From Peribacillus folii (GTDB taxonomy: Bacteria; Bacillota; Bacilli; Bacillales; DSM-1321), in contig NZ_JASJOM010000003.1 of assembly GCF_030271255.1 (NCBI RefSeq), positions 390,150 through 454,149 on the forward strand: a DNA stretch of 64,000 nucleotides, given 5' to 3'. Under the pieces are notes generated by a model that had not been told where the DNA came from, did not search any database, and worked only from the letters and a program-made list of their open reading frames with translations. Position numbers and translations under genes: made by a program. This document shows positions 18,071-27,442 of the stretch, piece after piece. Numbering within the stretch: position 1 is the first letter of the stretch; each line of letters opens with the position of its first letter.

Positions 18071-18490
18071 ATGGCAGCCAATGAATCCAGAATAATGGCA
18101 ATACCTGAAACCCATCCAGAACATGAAGAATATTGGAAGGCAGCTGCAGAAGGTAAATTAATCATTAAACACTGTGAATCTTGTGGTGAATATCATCATT
18201 ATCCACGTGTGCTATGCCCGTTTTGCAAAAGTGAAAAAACGACATGGAAAGAAGCGAAAGGAACGGGGACAATATACACATATAGTGTTATGCGAAAAGG
18301 GAGCCCATATGTGATCGCCTTCGTCACGCTAGATGAAGGTCCTAGGATGATGACGAATATTATCGACTGTGATTGGGACGAACTTCACATTGATCAACGA
18401 GTGAAAGTGGCATTCATGCAAAGTGGCAATCAAAATAACCCTGGTCCGTGTGTACCGTGCTTCACTCCCTCTATGACTGAAAATAGCTAG
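18071..18490 (+). CDS. DUF35 zinc-ribbon/OB-fold protein, partner of the thiolase-like protein
   Basis: A 139-residue protein with an N-terminal helical segment, a rubredoxin-like zinc ribbon with Cys35, Cys38, Cys49 and Cys52 (HCESCG, LCPFC), and a C-terminal OB-fold (GTGTIYTYSVMRKG, then YVIAFVTLDEGPRMMTNI). DUF35 proteins bind thiolase-fold enzymes and channel acyl-CoA. The start is 3 bases after the stop of the thiolase-like gene, which implies coupled translation and a 1:1 complex. Confidence 0.88.
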   Translation: MAANESRIMAIPETHPEHEEYWKAAAEGKLIIKHCESCGEYHHYPRVLCPFCKSEKTTWKEAKGTGTIYTYSVMRKGSPYVIAFVTLDEGPRMMTNIIDCDWDELHIDQRVKVAFMQSGNQNNPGPCVPCFTPSMTENS

Positions 18491-18579
18491 TAGACTTTCA
18501 TACTTAGGTTATTCAGCAATGATTTTCATATCAAGATTCATAACATATTCGGAAGGATTCAGGAGAGGAGTGAATTAAG

Positions 18580-20310
18580 ATGATCATCACTAAGGATGCA
18601 CGCATTCTTATGCGTGACGGCTTGCATATCGCCGCAGATATATACCGTCCTGAAGGAACGGGTAAAGTACCAGCATTGCTTGCGCTTAGTCCATACGGCA
18701 AAGAATTGCAAGCACAAGCTTTAACTTTGCCTCCACAAGCTCGCCCAAGTCATCTTTGGAACGGAGCGATTGAAGCGGGTGATATTCGTGAAGTGGTATC
18801 ACGAGGGTATGCCCATATCATTGCCGACGTACGTGGTACAGGTGCCTCGGAAGGTCAGATGTGCGGGAACTATAACTCTGGCGGTCATGGCGATGGCAAA
18901 GACATTTACGACCTCGTTGAATGGTTGGCAGAGCAAGACTGGTGCGACGGCAACATCGGTATGATCGGTATTTCGTACTTTGCATCGGTGCAAATATTAG
19001 GTGCAGCCGAACACCCTCCGCACTTAAAGGCAATCTTTGCGAATGGAGGGCACTTCGACCTTTATGAACTTTGCTATCACGGAGGGATTATGTGGTTAAT
19101 GCCGCGTGCCTCTCGTGAAGGGCGCGGTGGTGATAGCGGTAATGCATTCACCAATGTAGCGAGCAAGAGCTCAAAAATATTCACTAAGGAAGAGCTTAAA
19201 CAAAAAACGCAAGATCGTTTACGTGATCCTGATATCGCACATTGGTCTGATTTTGTTCACCTGCTTCATTATCAAGATCGTCATGAACTATGGATGGATT
19301 ATTTATTAAATCCACTTGATGGCGAGTTCTGGAAAGCGGATTCTGCTATAGAAGTCGCCCATAAAATAACGATTCCCACTTACTTTCAAGCGAAATGGGG
19401 CCGGGGCTGGAACGTCGAAGGTACAATCGAATGCTTCGAACAAGTATCTGGCATAAAAAAGCTCGATATTCAGGCACTGCCCCCAATGCTGGAGCGGCCC
19501 TTCCACGAATGCCACGACGAAATGTTCCGGTGGTATGATTACTGGTTAAAAGGAATCGATACAGGTATTATGGAGGAGCCGGCAGTTCAGTTTTCAGTAG
19601 AAGGCTCTAATAAATGGCGCGGTGAAGACCACTGGCCATTGCCATTTGAAGAGAAGAAAGAGTTCTTCTTACGTCCACGTCACAAAATTAGTGATAATCC
19701 TGAGCCATTGGATTCTGAATATGCCCATCCGGATGGGTTCTATCAAGCGCCATTAACGGTAACGACAACATCTGAGAAAATTAAATGGACAAGTGATAGA
19801 TTCCTCGAACCTGTTGAAATGACAGGAACAGGTGCCTTATATGTACATGTTGAAATCGATACGGATGATACGAACCTTATCGCAAAGCTTTATGATGTAA
19901 ACCCAAGCGGAACACGTACCTTGATGACTTCTGGCTATTTGAAAGCATCCCATCGGGAATTGGATGTTGAAAAAACGAAATTTGGCGAGCCATGGCACCC
20001 GCATGACCGGGCGGTACAAGTAACGCCAGGTGAAATCATCGAGTACGCGATCCGTTTATATCCATTCTCCTTCTTGATTAAATCTGGTCATCGAATTGAA
20101 TTGGAACTTGCATGTAACGAACGGCTGGATGGAGAGGATGCCAAGATGTTGCCCCCGGATAGCTATCATTTACCTAGTGGCCGTGCAACAATGCATAAAA
20201 TCTATCGAGATAAAGATCATCATTCCCGTTTAGTGTTGCCAGTCATTCCAAAGGAGTTCAATGTTTTGAACAACCCTACTGATGTTGTATATGGGAAAGC
20301 AAAAAAGTGA
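18580..20310 (+). CDS. CocE/NonD-family hydrolase (peptidase S15-like)
   Basis: The 576-residue protein has the cocaine-esterase/X-Pro dipeptidyl-peptidase plan: an alpha/beta-hydrolase core starting with DGLHIAADIYRP, the conserved ADVRGTGASEG at about residue 82, and the nucleophile elbow GISYFA (Ser132, with Ala replacing the usual last Gly). A C-terminal jelly-roll begins around residue 330. Members hydrolyse esters or amides such as cocaine. No signal peptide is visible, so it acts in the cytoplasm. In this operon it could cleave an ester that frees an aromatic or aliphatic acid. Substrate unknown. Confidence 0.85.
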   Translation: MIITKDARILMRDGLHIAADIYRPEGTGKVPALLALSPYGKELQAQALTLPPQARPSHLWNGAIEAGDIREVVSRGYAHIIADVRGTGASEGQMCGNYNSGGHGDGKDIYDLVEWLAEQDWCDGNIGMIGISYFASVQILGAAEHPPHLKAIFANGGHFDLYELCYHGGIMWLMPRASREGRGGDSGNAFTNVASKSSKIFTKEELKQKTQDRLRDPDIAHWSDFVHLLHYQDRHELWMDYLLNPLDGEFWKADSAIEVAHKITIPTYFQAKWGRGWNVEGTIECFEQVSGIKKLDIQALPPMLERPFHECHDEMFRWYDYWLKGIDTGIMEEPAVQFSVEGSNKWRGEDHWPLPFEEKKEFFLRPRHKISDNPEPLDSEYAHPDGFYQAPLTVTTTSEKIKWTSDRFLEPVEMTGTGALYVHVEIDTDDTNLIAKLYDVNPSGTRTLMTSGYLKASHRELDVEKTKFGEPWHPHDRAVQVTPGEIIEYAIRLYPFSFLIKSGHRIELELACNERLDGEDAKMLPPDSYHLPSGRATMHKIYRDKDHHSRLVLPVIPKEFNVLNNPTDVVYGKAKK

Positions 20311-20380
20311 ATCCTTCGGCTGCGACCCGTTCTTAGCATGAAAGGGACGTGATTATAAATTCAATAGAGGAGTGATCAAC

Positions 20381-21331
20381 ATGGATTTGGTACGCATCAT
20401 TCCGATCGAATGTAAATTTGGACCGACCTCTGCTTATGTCTATTATCTCGACGCACCCGAGCCAGCACTTATCGATACCGGCATTGCCTCTTCGGCTTCC
20501 TGTGAAATCGAAACAGTCCTTGCTGAGCATGGCTTTAGAATCGACGATATCCGCTGGATACTCCTAACCCACGGCCATGTTGACCATTTAGGAGGTGCTA
20601 GCAAGGTATGGGAGAAAACTGGTGGCCGTGCAAAAGTTGTCATTTCAAAAAAGGAAGCCTATTTACTGCGAGATCGGACAAAACATATCACTGATTATAA
20701 TCGTCTTCAAGGAAAATACCTGGACCCTGAAATCCAGGAGAAGCATGCGGCGATTCTAATGAATGATATCGGCGGGAATTTGGAACCAACGGTAGAGGTA
20801 GTTGATGCCGATATGATTTCACTTGGCGGAGACGTATCGATCACGGTAGTGGAAACACCAGGACACTCAATCGGATCTGTGACTTACGTGCTTGATGGCT
20901 TGGGATGGGCATTTGCAGCTGATGCTGTGCAAATATATGGAGGGGCACAGAGTGGGATTCCTACGATTGAACACCCCGCTTTATATCGACAAAGCATACG
21001 GCATCTTCTTGAGGAGGTCCGCCCGAAACGACTTTACTTAGGTCATCACTTCCTTGACGGTAAGGGAAAGGTTCTCAGTCAGCAAATTGTCGGAGACGAG
21101 GTTACCGCGGTTCTTAAAGAGAGTCTTGAGATGGACGCGAAGTTAGCTCATGCTGTCCGTCGGCATGTGAACGGAAGTGCCCCAACCAATAACGATATTG
21201 GGATGTATGGGCCCTTCCGATCAATTGCAGCTGAATTGAATTATACAGGCAATCCAAGTCACCTGCCTTGTGCTTTCTTTGTTACACTGAATGGATATGA
21301 AGAAGAACTGATTGGTACCCATAATACATGA
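20381..21331 (+). CDS. MBL-fold metallohydrolase
   Basis: A 316-residue metallo-beta-lactamase-fold hydrolase with THGHVDHLGG at about residue 66, a later VETPGHSIGSV, Asp in AADAVQIY, and His in LGHHF: a complete binuclear site of the glyoxalase-II/lactonase kind. ATG 20381 sits 8 bases after AGAGGAG; an in-frame GTG at 20372 overlaps that ribosome site and is less likely. It is probably a thioester or lactone hydrolase. A second MBL enzyme of the same general type is at 28919. Substrate unknown. Confidence 0.83.
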   Translation: MDLVRIIPIECKFGPTSAYVYYLDAPEPALIDTGIASSASCEIETVLAEHGFRIDDIRWILLTHGHVDHLGGASKVWEKTGGRAKVVISKKEAYLLRDRTKHITDYNRLQGKYLDPEIQEKHAAILMNDIGGNLEPTVEVVDADMISLGGDVSITVVETPGHSIGSVTYVLDGLGWAFAADAVQIYGGAQSGIPTIEHPALYRQSIRHLLEEVRPKRLYLGHHFLDGKGKVLSQQIVGDEVTAVLKESLEMDAKLAHAVRRHVNGSAPTNNDIGMYGPFRSIAAELNYTGNPSHLPCAFFVTLNGYEEELIGTHNT

Positions 21332-21347
21332 AAGGAGGAAAACGGGG

Positions 21348-22043
21348 ATGATCCAAAAGAAATATGAAAGCGCAGCAAAAGCTATTGCTGATTTGCAAGA
21401 TGGAGCAACCCTGCTTGTGGGCGGATTTGGCGGAAGTGGGCTGCCATCACACCTTGTTGGAGCCCTTACAAAGCAAGGGGCAAAGGATTTGACTGTCGTA
21501 TCCAATAATATTGGCGCAGTTCGTGATGGCGTTGCGGCCCTTATCAGCAATGACCAAGTCCGCAAGATCATTTGCTCTTTCCCTGTCGGCCCCCACGCCA
21601 ACGAATTGATTCAGCGAATCAAGAATGGAAGCATCAAACTGGAAATAGTTCCTCAAGGTACATTGGCGGAGCGTATCCGTGCTGGCGGAGCAGGCGTCCC
21701 TGCTTTTTATACCCCGACGGCAGCGCACACCGAACTAGGGGAAGGCAAGGAAACGCGTATGTTCAAAGAGGGGCTGCATCTCTTGGAACATGCAATAAAA
21801 GGTGACTACGCTTTTATAAAGGCACAACGGGCAGATCGCTGGGGAAATCTTGTTTACCATAAAACACAGCGCAACTTCAATCCGGTAATGGCGACGGCTG
21901 CACAAATTACAATCGCTGAGGTAGATGAAATCGTGGAAGTTGGGGAAATCGATCCAGAGACAATCGTAACTCCAAGCGTATACGTGCATCGATTAGTTAA
22001 ACTGGAAGCAAAATGCGATAGGAGGGTTTTAGTGAATGAGTGA
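21348..22043 (+). CDS. scoA: 3-oxoacid CoA-transferase, subunit A
   Basis: A 231-residue alpha subunit of a family I CoA-transferase, with the CoA-binding glycine motif VGGFGGSGLP at about residue 25 and the conserved GAGVPAFYTPTA. With subunit B it would exchange CoA between succinyl-CoA and an acetoacetate-like acid; 3-oxoadipate is an alternative. ATG 21348 follows AAAGGAGG; an in-frame TTG at 21312 would overlap the previous gene. The gene overlaps the next by 8 bases. BKACE would produce acetoacetate, so this enzyme fits as its activator, although it is not in the same operon. Confidence 0.85.
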   Translation: MIQKKYESAAKAIADLQDGATLLVGGFGGSGLPSHLVGALTKQGAKDLTVVSNNIGAVRDGVAALISNDQVRKIICSFPVGPHANELIQRIKNGSIKLEIVPQGTLAERIRAGGAGVPAFYTPTAAHTELGEGKETRMFKEGLHLLEHAIKGDYAFIKAQRADRWGNLVYHKTQRNFNPVMATAAQITIAEVDEIVEVGEIDPETIVTPSVYVHRLVKLEAKCDRRVLVNE

Positions 22044-22734
22044 AGACAAGCACAAGCGGGAGATTGGTTGGACCAAGCTCGAACTGGCATCCCGAGTAGC
22101 ATTGGACTTGGAAGATGGATGGTTCGTAAACCTTGGCATCGGGCTGCCGACCCTTGTGGCTGATGTGATCCCGGAAGGTCGTGAAATCATCCTCCATAGC
22201 GAGAATGGACTTCTGGGGCTGGGTCCAAAGCCAGAACCAGGTGAAGAAGACATGGATTTAGTGAATGCCGGCAAGGAACCAATTACATTAAAACCTGGCG
22301 GCAGCTTTTTCTCACAATCAGAATCTTTTGCCATGATACGCGGAGGACACCTTGATGCAGCCGTGCTTGGGGCATTCCAAGTGTCGATGCATGGTGATCT
22401 TGCCAGTTGGAAATTACCTGACGCACCCTTGGGGCGTGTTGGCGGTGCGATGGATTTGACTGTTGGCAGTAAGCGTGTCTTCCTTTGTATGCAGCATATG
22501 AGTAAGGGCGTGCCAAAAATCGTTGAGGAATGTTCGTATCCACTGACGGCTCCGCGCTGTGTAAACCGCATTTATACAAACCTGGCGGTGATCGACGTGA
22601 CGAAGGATGGTCTTTTCGTTCATGAACTCGCCCCAGGCGTTACGTTCGATTATGTCCAGGACTGTACGGCCGCTCCCCTCAAGATCCGTGCATCAAGTCA
22701 TGTAAAAGCAGAGACTTTGGAGGTAAAGAAATGA
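22036..22734 (+). CDS. scoB: 3-oxoacid CoA-transferase, subunit B
   Basis: A 232-residue beta subunit with the catalytic-glutamate motif SENGLLGLG at about residue 55 and the typical NLGIGLPTLVAD before it. It forms the covalent glutamyl-CoA intermediate. It overlaps subunit A by 8 bases and the GntR gene by 4 bases (ATGA), a sign of tight translational coupling. The ribosome site is TAGGAGGG. Confidence 0.87.
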   Translation: MSEDKHKREIGWTKLELASRVALDLEDGWFVNLGIGLPTLVADVIPEGREIILHSENGLLGLGPKPEPGEEDMDLVNAGKEPITLKPGGSFFSQSESFAMIRGGHLDAAVLGAFQVSMHGDLASWKLPDAPLGRVGGAMDLTVGSKRVFLCMQHMSKGVPKIVEECSYPLTAPRCVNRIYTNLAVIDVTKDGLFVHELAPGVTFDYVQDCTAAPLKIRASSHVKAETLEVKK

Positions 22735-23477
22735 TAAAAAAATATACGATTGATCGTAGTTCATCTGTGCCCATTTATAAACAAATCAAGGAAATCCTCA
22801 TTAAAGAGCTTCAGGCTGCAGAAGGAGTGACAGGGCGTCCGTTCAGCACCGAGCAAGAGCTTGTCCAACGTTTTCATGTGAGCCGGGCTCCTGTACGCCA
22901 AGCACTGAAGGAATTGGCCAATGAGGGTTACGTGTACCGGGAGCGGGCGAAAGGCACCTTCCCTGTTCAGGCACTTCCTGTTCGTCCTCAAGGACTGGAG
23001 TTAGGGGGATTGGTTAGTTTCCTTCGCGATCAAGGATTGGAATGCACTTCAAAAATATTAAGTGTGGATCGTGTGTTGCCTACTGAGAAACTGTGCGCAA
23101 TCCTTGGACTCGAGCCGAGTGATAATGTTTTGAGAACATCTCGATTAATCTTGCTTAAAGGGAAGCCGCTAGTATGGACTCAAACCTACCTTGCCGTCTC
23201 GGAGGACTTCCTGCCAAATGCACAGGAACTTGAGGAAGCTGAAAGTGTTTTCGTGCTTCTTGAGAGAGAACAGGGGATTTTCATTTCCCGTGGTGACCAC
23301 CTGATCTGCGCGTCAGGTGCGAATGCTATGGAGGCGGAGATTCTCGGCATCAACAGCGGCGACCCAGCTCTCATTATAGAGACGAAGCTGTATTCCAGAA
23401 ATGATCGCCTCATCGGGTGGAGAAGGGCAGTTCATATAGCGGACGATTATAAGTTTTCTTTCACCGTAAACCGTTAA
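22731..23477 (+). CDS. GntR/HutC-family transcriptional regulator
   Basis: A 248-residue regulator with an N-terminal GntR winged helix (YKQIKEILIKEL, then FHVSRAPVRQALKELANEGYVYR) and a C-terminal UTRA effector domain of the chorismate-lyase fold. It is the last gene of the operon that starts at 14772, so it is likely a self-controlled local repressor. The ATG overlaps the stop of subunit B (ATGA). The effector is unknown; UTRA domains bind small acids or sugar phosphates. Confidence 0.88.
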   Translation: MIKKYTIDRSSSVPIYKQIKEILIKELQAAEGVTGRPFSTEQELVQRFHVSRAPVRQALKELANEGYVYRERAKGTFPVQALPVRPQGLELGGLVSFLRDQGLECTSKILSVDRVLPTEKLCAILGLEPSDNVLRTSRLILLKGKPLVWTQTYLAVSEDFLPNAQELEEAESVFVLLEREQGIFISRGDHLICASGANAMEAEILGINSGDPALIIETKLYSRNDRLIGWRRAVHIADDYKFSFTVNR

Positions 23478-23512
23478 GCGACACAATAGTTTGCTGAAAA
23501 GTCAGGAAGGTA

Positions 23513-23541
23513 TCCAACATCATACGGCCCATGATGTTGGA
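23513..23541. repeat. Perfect inverted repeat between GntR gene and aromatic transporter
   Basis: TCCAACATCAT and ATGATGTTGGA, 11-base arms around ACGGCCC. No T-run follows on either strand, so it is either an RNA hairpin at the operon end or an operator for the transporter gene at 23689. A related word (AACATC) recurs just downstream at 23543. Confidence 0.55.
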
Positions 23542-23688
23542 AAACATCTTTAAAGGCAAATTGCCATCATGGCTGAGGACAAGCTCCATGATTTCAATGG
23601 GGAGTTTTGGAGTTTGTCACTGTTTCATAATAGGATAAACATGATGTCAAATCATTAGCCTGTACTTTTTACGACAGGGGGATCTGGG

Positions 23689-25038
23689 GTGTCTCGAATG
23701 AACATTACCGACATTGTGAATGAAGCGGAATTTAACCGTTTTCATTTTAGGATATTGATAGGCTGCTGCTTGATCATTACTTTTGATATGTTCGATCTAG
23801 TTATATATAGCTCCGTCTTGCCTGTCCTGATGGAGGAATGGAAGCTATCGCCTGTACAAGCAGGAGCCATTGGCAGTTACGGATTCCTTGGGATGATGCT
23901 GGGAGCTATCATCTTCGGCATTTTGGCTGATAATTTTGGAAGGAAAAATATCCTTATCTTATGTGTGTTCCTATTTAGCATCTTTACGGTTTTCTGTGCA
24001 TTTGCAAACGGCCCAACTGTGTTTTCTGTTTTCAGGTTTGTTGCCGGAGTGGGCATAGGCGGTGTCTTGCCGAATGTGATCGCCTTATTGACGGAATATA
24101 CACCGAAAAACAAGCATAACATGTTGGTCTCGATCGTGATGTGCTGCTTTTCAATAGGCGGTATTTTTGCCGCCCTGATTGGAATATACGTTATGCCTCT
24201 AATAGGGTGGAAAAGTGTATTTTTGGTAGCGGCAATTCCCCTTATACTTATTCCGTTCATGGTCAAGCATTTTCATGATTCACCAGCAATACTCCTGATG
24301 AAAGGGCGAGTGGACGAGCTCCGTTCAGTTCTTTCAAAGGTGAATAACAAGTCCTTACTTATCGCCGATTTCCAATTTGAAGTCACAAGCAATCGAAAAG
24401 GTTCCGGCTCCCCGGTCATTGGGTTGTTTAAAGATGGTCGGGCATTAGGGACGGTGATGATCTGGATTGCATTCTTCATGTGTTTGTTAATGATTAATGG
24501 ATTAACTATTTGGCTGCCTAATTTGATGTTCAGTGCCGGTTATGCTCTAACTTCCTCTTTAAGCTTTATGATTGTATTGAATATCGGGGCCATCATCGGA
24601 ACGCTAATCCTTGGTAGTCTAGCAGATAAATATGGAGTTAGAAAAGTAATCGTTCCGATGTTTGTAATGGCTTCCATTTGCTTGATGCTTCTCGGTTTTA
24701 AAAATAACATGTTTATATTATATGTGCTGGTGGCGATTACTGGCGCATGTACAATGGGGGCTCAAAACATATCATACTCCTTTGTTTCTCACTATTATCC
24801 TCCATTAATGCGATCAACAGCCGTGGGCCTTGCTTCTGGAATTGGTAGGATCGGGGGAATCATTGGCCCAACATTTGGGGGTATCCTTTTATCTCTTGAT
24901 TTATCAGTTCAAATGAATTTCATTTCATTTGCGATTCCAGGCATTATTGCGGCTATTGCATTTTCATTTGTTCCTATAAATTATGCTTCTTACAAAAAAA
25001 AGAATAAAAGAAATGGCTTGGGAGGGGAATATTTATGA
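23689..25038 (+). CDS. MFS transporter of the aromatic acid:H+ symporter type (AAHS)
   Basis: A 449-residue, 12-segment major facilitator. The N-terminal segment FDMFDLVIYSSVLPVLMEEW carries the DxxD-like motif of AAHS carriers such as PcaK/BenK, and the loop motif GILADNFGRKN follows helix 2. It should import an aromatic or related acid with protons. GTG 23689 is 6 bases after AGGGGGA; ATG 23698 is the alternative. It overlaps the flavin monooxygenase gene by 4 bases (ATGA), so uptake and first oxidation are translationally coupled. Confidence 0.87.
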   Translation: MSRMNITDIVNEAEFNRFHFRILIGCCLIITFDMFDLVIYSSVLPVLMEEWKLSPVQAGAIGSYGFLGMMLGAIIFGILADNFGRKNILILCVFLFSIFTVFCAFANGPTVFSVFRFVAGVGIGGVLPNVIALLTEYTPKNKHNMLVSIVMCCFSIGGIFAALIGIYVMPLIGWKSVFLVAAIPLILIPFMVKHFHDSPAILLMKGRVDELRSVLSKVNNKSLLIADFQFEVTSNRKGSGSPVIGLFKDGRALGTVMIWIAFFMCLLMINGLTIWLPNLMFSAGYALTSSLSFMIVLNIGAIIGTLILGSLADKYGVRKVIVPMFVMASICLMLLGFKNNMFILYVLVAITGACTMGAQNISYSFVSHYYPPLMRSTAVGLASGIGRIGGIIGPTFGGILLSLDLSVQMNFISFAIPGIIAAIAFSFVPINYASYKKKNKRNGLGGEYL

Positions 25039-26132
25039 AAACTAAATCAGAATTGAGGATTGCCATAATCGGAGGCGGCATTGGTGGTTCTTCAGCTGCC
25101 GTAGCATTAAAAGCTAAGGGAATTCGGGCGGATGTATATGAGCAGGCACCAGCTCTGGGAGAGGTTGGTGCGGGGATTGGTATCCGTCCGCCGACCGTGA
25201 ATTGCTTCAAAAAATGGGGTTTATATGAGGACATAGAACAATTAACTTCACGAAGTGACTTCATGGAAATCATAGCCGGAGATGACCAAGTATTCATTAA
25301 AGAAGCATGGCCGGTTTTAACGGATGATAAATCAGAGGCATATGCCCGGTTGATTCATCGTGCAGATTTATTGGATACGTTAATTGCTCATATTCCAGCG
25401 AATCAACTTCATTTAAACCACCGTTTAACGGAAGTGATTGATCACGGTGAATATGCGGAAGTGAAATTTGCCAATGGCAAAACAATTGAAGCGGATATCG
25501 TCGTCGCGGCGGATGGGATCCGTTCCCCCATTCGTGCACAAGTATTGGGCCAACATGATCCAATATTTTCTGGATATCTAGCACACCGTGCCTTGATTTC
25601 TAATGATGCAGTACTTGGCATGTCTTCGGAAGAAAACATCTTGCGTATTTATGTTGATGGTAAGAATTCAGTTTATTTATTGCCACTAGAGCGCCGAAAG
25701 CAAGTCTCTGTTGATATTACAGTTCCGGGTAAGTTCGCATGGCGTCCGGAAATGACGAAGGAACTAATCATGGAGAGTGTTAAAGGCTTTGGCCCTACCA
25801 TTCAAAAAATCATTGAAAATATTAAATTGGAAGATATCGTAACTCGTCCGTTATGTGACATTGAACCAATGGATAAGTGGAGCACCAAATGTGTAACATT
25901 GATAGGTGATGCTGCTCACGCCATGCTGCACAATCAGGGACAAGGGGCGAACATGGCCATCCAAGACGCGGATGCATTAGCAGAAGCGATTGCTAAAGCT
26001 GAAACAGCTGAAGAAGCATTACAAAATTACGAAGAGCAACGTAAACCAATTACGAAGCTATACCAGAATTTATCCCGTCTGTTTCCAACTGATGAAGCGG
26101 AGACAGCATTCCCGGAAAAAGCGCATTTCTAA
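25035..26132 (+). CDS. FAD-dependent aromatic monooxygenase (salicylate-hydroxylase-like)
   Basis: A 365-residue class A flavin monooxygenase with GGGIGG near residue 12, the DG motif VVAADGIRSPIRAQ at about 155, and LIGDAAHAMLHNQGQGANM at about 288. It hydroxylates an aromatic or N-heteroaromatic acid with NAD(P)H and O2. It is the second such enzyme of the window and clearly diverged from the one at 12953. No ring-cleavage dioxygenase lies beside it, so its product may feed the gentisate operon. Substrate not determinable from sequence. Confidence 0.83.
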   Translation: MKTKSELRIAIIGGGIGGSSAAVALKAKGIRADVYEQAPALGEVGAGIGIRPPTVNCFKKWGLYEDIEQLTSRSDFMEIIAGDDQVFIKEAWPVLTDDKSEAYARLIHRADLLDTLIAHIPANQLHLNHRLTEVIDHGEYAEVKFANGKTIEADIVVAADGIRSPIRAQVLGQHDPIFSGYLAHRALISNDAVLGMSSEENILRIYVDGKNSVYLLPLERRKQVSVDITVPGKFAWRPEMTKELIMESVKGFGPTIQKIIENIKLEDIVTRPLCDIEPMDKWSTKCVTLIGDAAHAMLHNQGQGANMAIQDADALAEAIAKAETAEEALQNYEEQRKPITKLYQNLSRLFPTDEAETAFPEKAHF

Positions 26133-26252
26133 AAGTCAAGGTATTGTCCATCCTAATTCGAAGCGAATGTCTGTGATGAACAGCTAGAATAAATATAGAT
26201 GATGAACTTAATTAACTGAATATTCAAACATTACTTAAAGGGGGTCTCAGAT

Positions 26253-27179
26253 TTGCCTGTACATCCCGAAATAAAAAAAATATTGGATATGATTCCGGAA
26301 TCCGATGCCAACCATAAGATCAATCCGGAAGAACATAGAAAAGCGTTCAATACACCCATTCTACCTGTTGAAAAACGTGAGCAAGTCTATTCTGTTGAAG
26401 AGGTGTCGATTCCTACTTCGGTAACCACTATTCCGATAAGAATTTACACGCCGTATAAAAGCGAATCTTATTCATTGTTAATCTACTTTCATGGAGGAGC
26501 ATTTTTCTCAGGGAATTTAGAAAGCCATGATGAAATCGTTCGATCGATATGTATGGAGTCCGGCTATAAAGTCATATCCGTGGATTATCGACTGGCCCCA
26601 GAATATCCCTTTCCTGCTGCTTTAGAGGATTGTTATCATGTCACAAAATGGGCAACGGAACACATGGATGAATTGAAATGGGACAGTCAGAACCTGGCTC
26701 TTGCGGGGGATAGCTCTGGCGGGAATTTGGTTGCTGCGGTTTCTCTGAAGGCCCGTGACAAGAAGGATTTCACCGTTACTAAGCAAGTGTTGTATTATCC
26801 ATCTTTAGATCTTGACTTCAGTGAATTCCGGTATCCCTCCCTAGTTGAAAATGGTCAAGGGTATTTCGTGGAAAGTGAGCGACTAGCAGAACTCAATTCC
26901 TTTTATCTGATGGGGAATGCAGATGTTAATCATCCGTATGTATCACCCATACGAGCAGATAATTTAGATGATCTTCCGAATGCACTGGTCATCACTGCAG
27001 AATATGATCCATTCCGCGATGAAGGGGAGCTATTTGCCGAGAAATTAAAAAAATGTGGTGTACATGTAGAAACGAAAAGGTATGAAGGTGCCACTCATGG
27101 TTTTTTAGGCAGATTCACGCACTTAGATGAATATAAAGACGTGTATAAACGGACAGCTCAATTTTTAAATTCCAAGTAA
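26253..27179 (+). CDS. Alpha/beta hydrolase, HSL/acetyl-esterase family
   Basis: A 308-residue esterase with the oxyanion motif HGGAFFSG at about residue 80, the nucleophile elbow GDSSGGN (about 152), Asp in TAEYDPFRDEG, and His in ATHGFLG. It hydrolyses short acyl esters. No signal peptide is seen. The TTG start at 26253 is supported by AAAGGGGG 8 bases upstream and the absence of a nearby ATG. It follows the monooxygenase by 120 bases and probably belongs to the same catabolic set. Confidence 0.88.
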   Translation: MPVHPEIKKILDMIPESDANHKINPEEHRKAFNTPILPVEKREQVYSVEEVSIPTSVTTIPIRIYTPYKSESYSLLIYFHGGAFFSGNLESHDEIVRSICMESGYKVISVDYRLAPEYPFPAALEDCYHVTKWATEHMDELKWDSQNLALAGDSSGGNLVAAVSLKARDKKDFTVTKQVLYYPSLDLDFSEFRYPSLVENGQGYFVESERLAELNSFYLMGNADVNHPYVSPIRADNLDDLPNALVITAEYDPFRDEGELFAEKLKKCGVHVETKRYEGATHGFLGRFTHLDEYKDVYKRTAQFLNSK

Positions 27180-27442
27180 GAATTTTGAAAAATATCGCAA
27201 CTTGAAACCGAAGGTACCAACGATCGTTAAACAGACTTTACCAAAGAAGTGCTTTCGCATCATAAACTTTCATTGTTGTGAAAGCCCTTCCTTTATATTG
27301 AATCTACTGGAATATTCTCTGGGCTTTATAGCAGGAATTAAAAATGACGGCTGTGCACCCTAACGGATTAGTAATTCAGCTCAATTCCCTAATAACTTAT
27401 CGCTTTAATAATAGATGTTTGTCAGGAAGGGTGTGTTTATTA

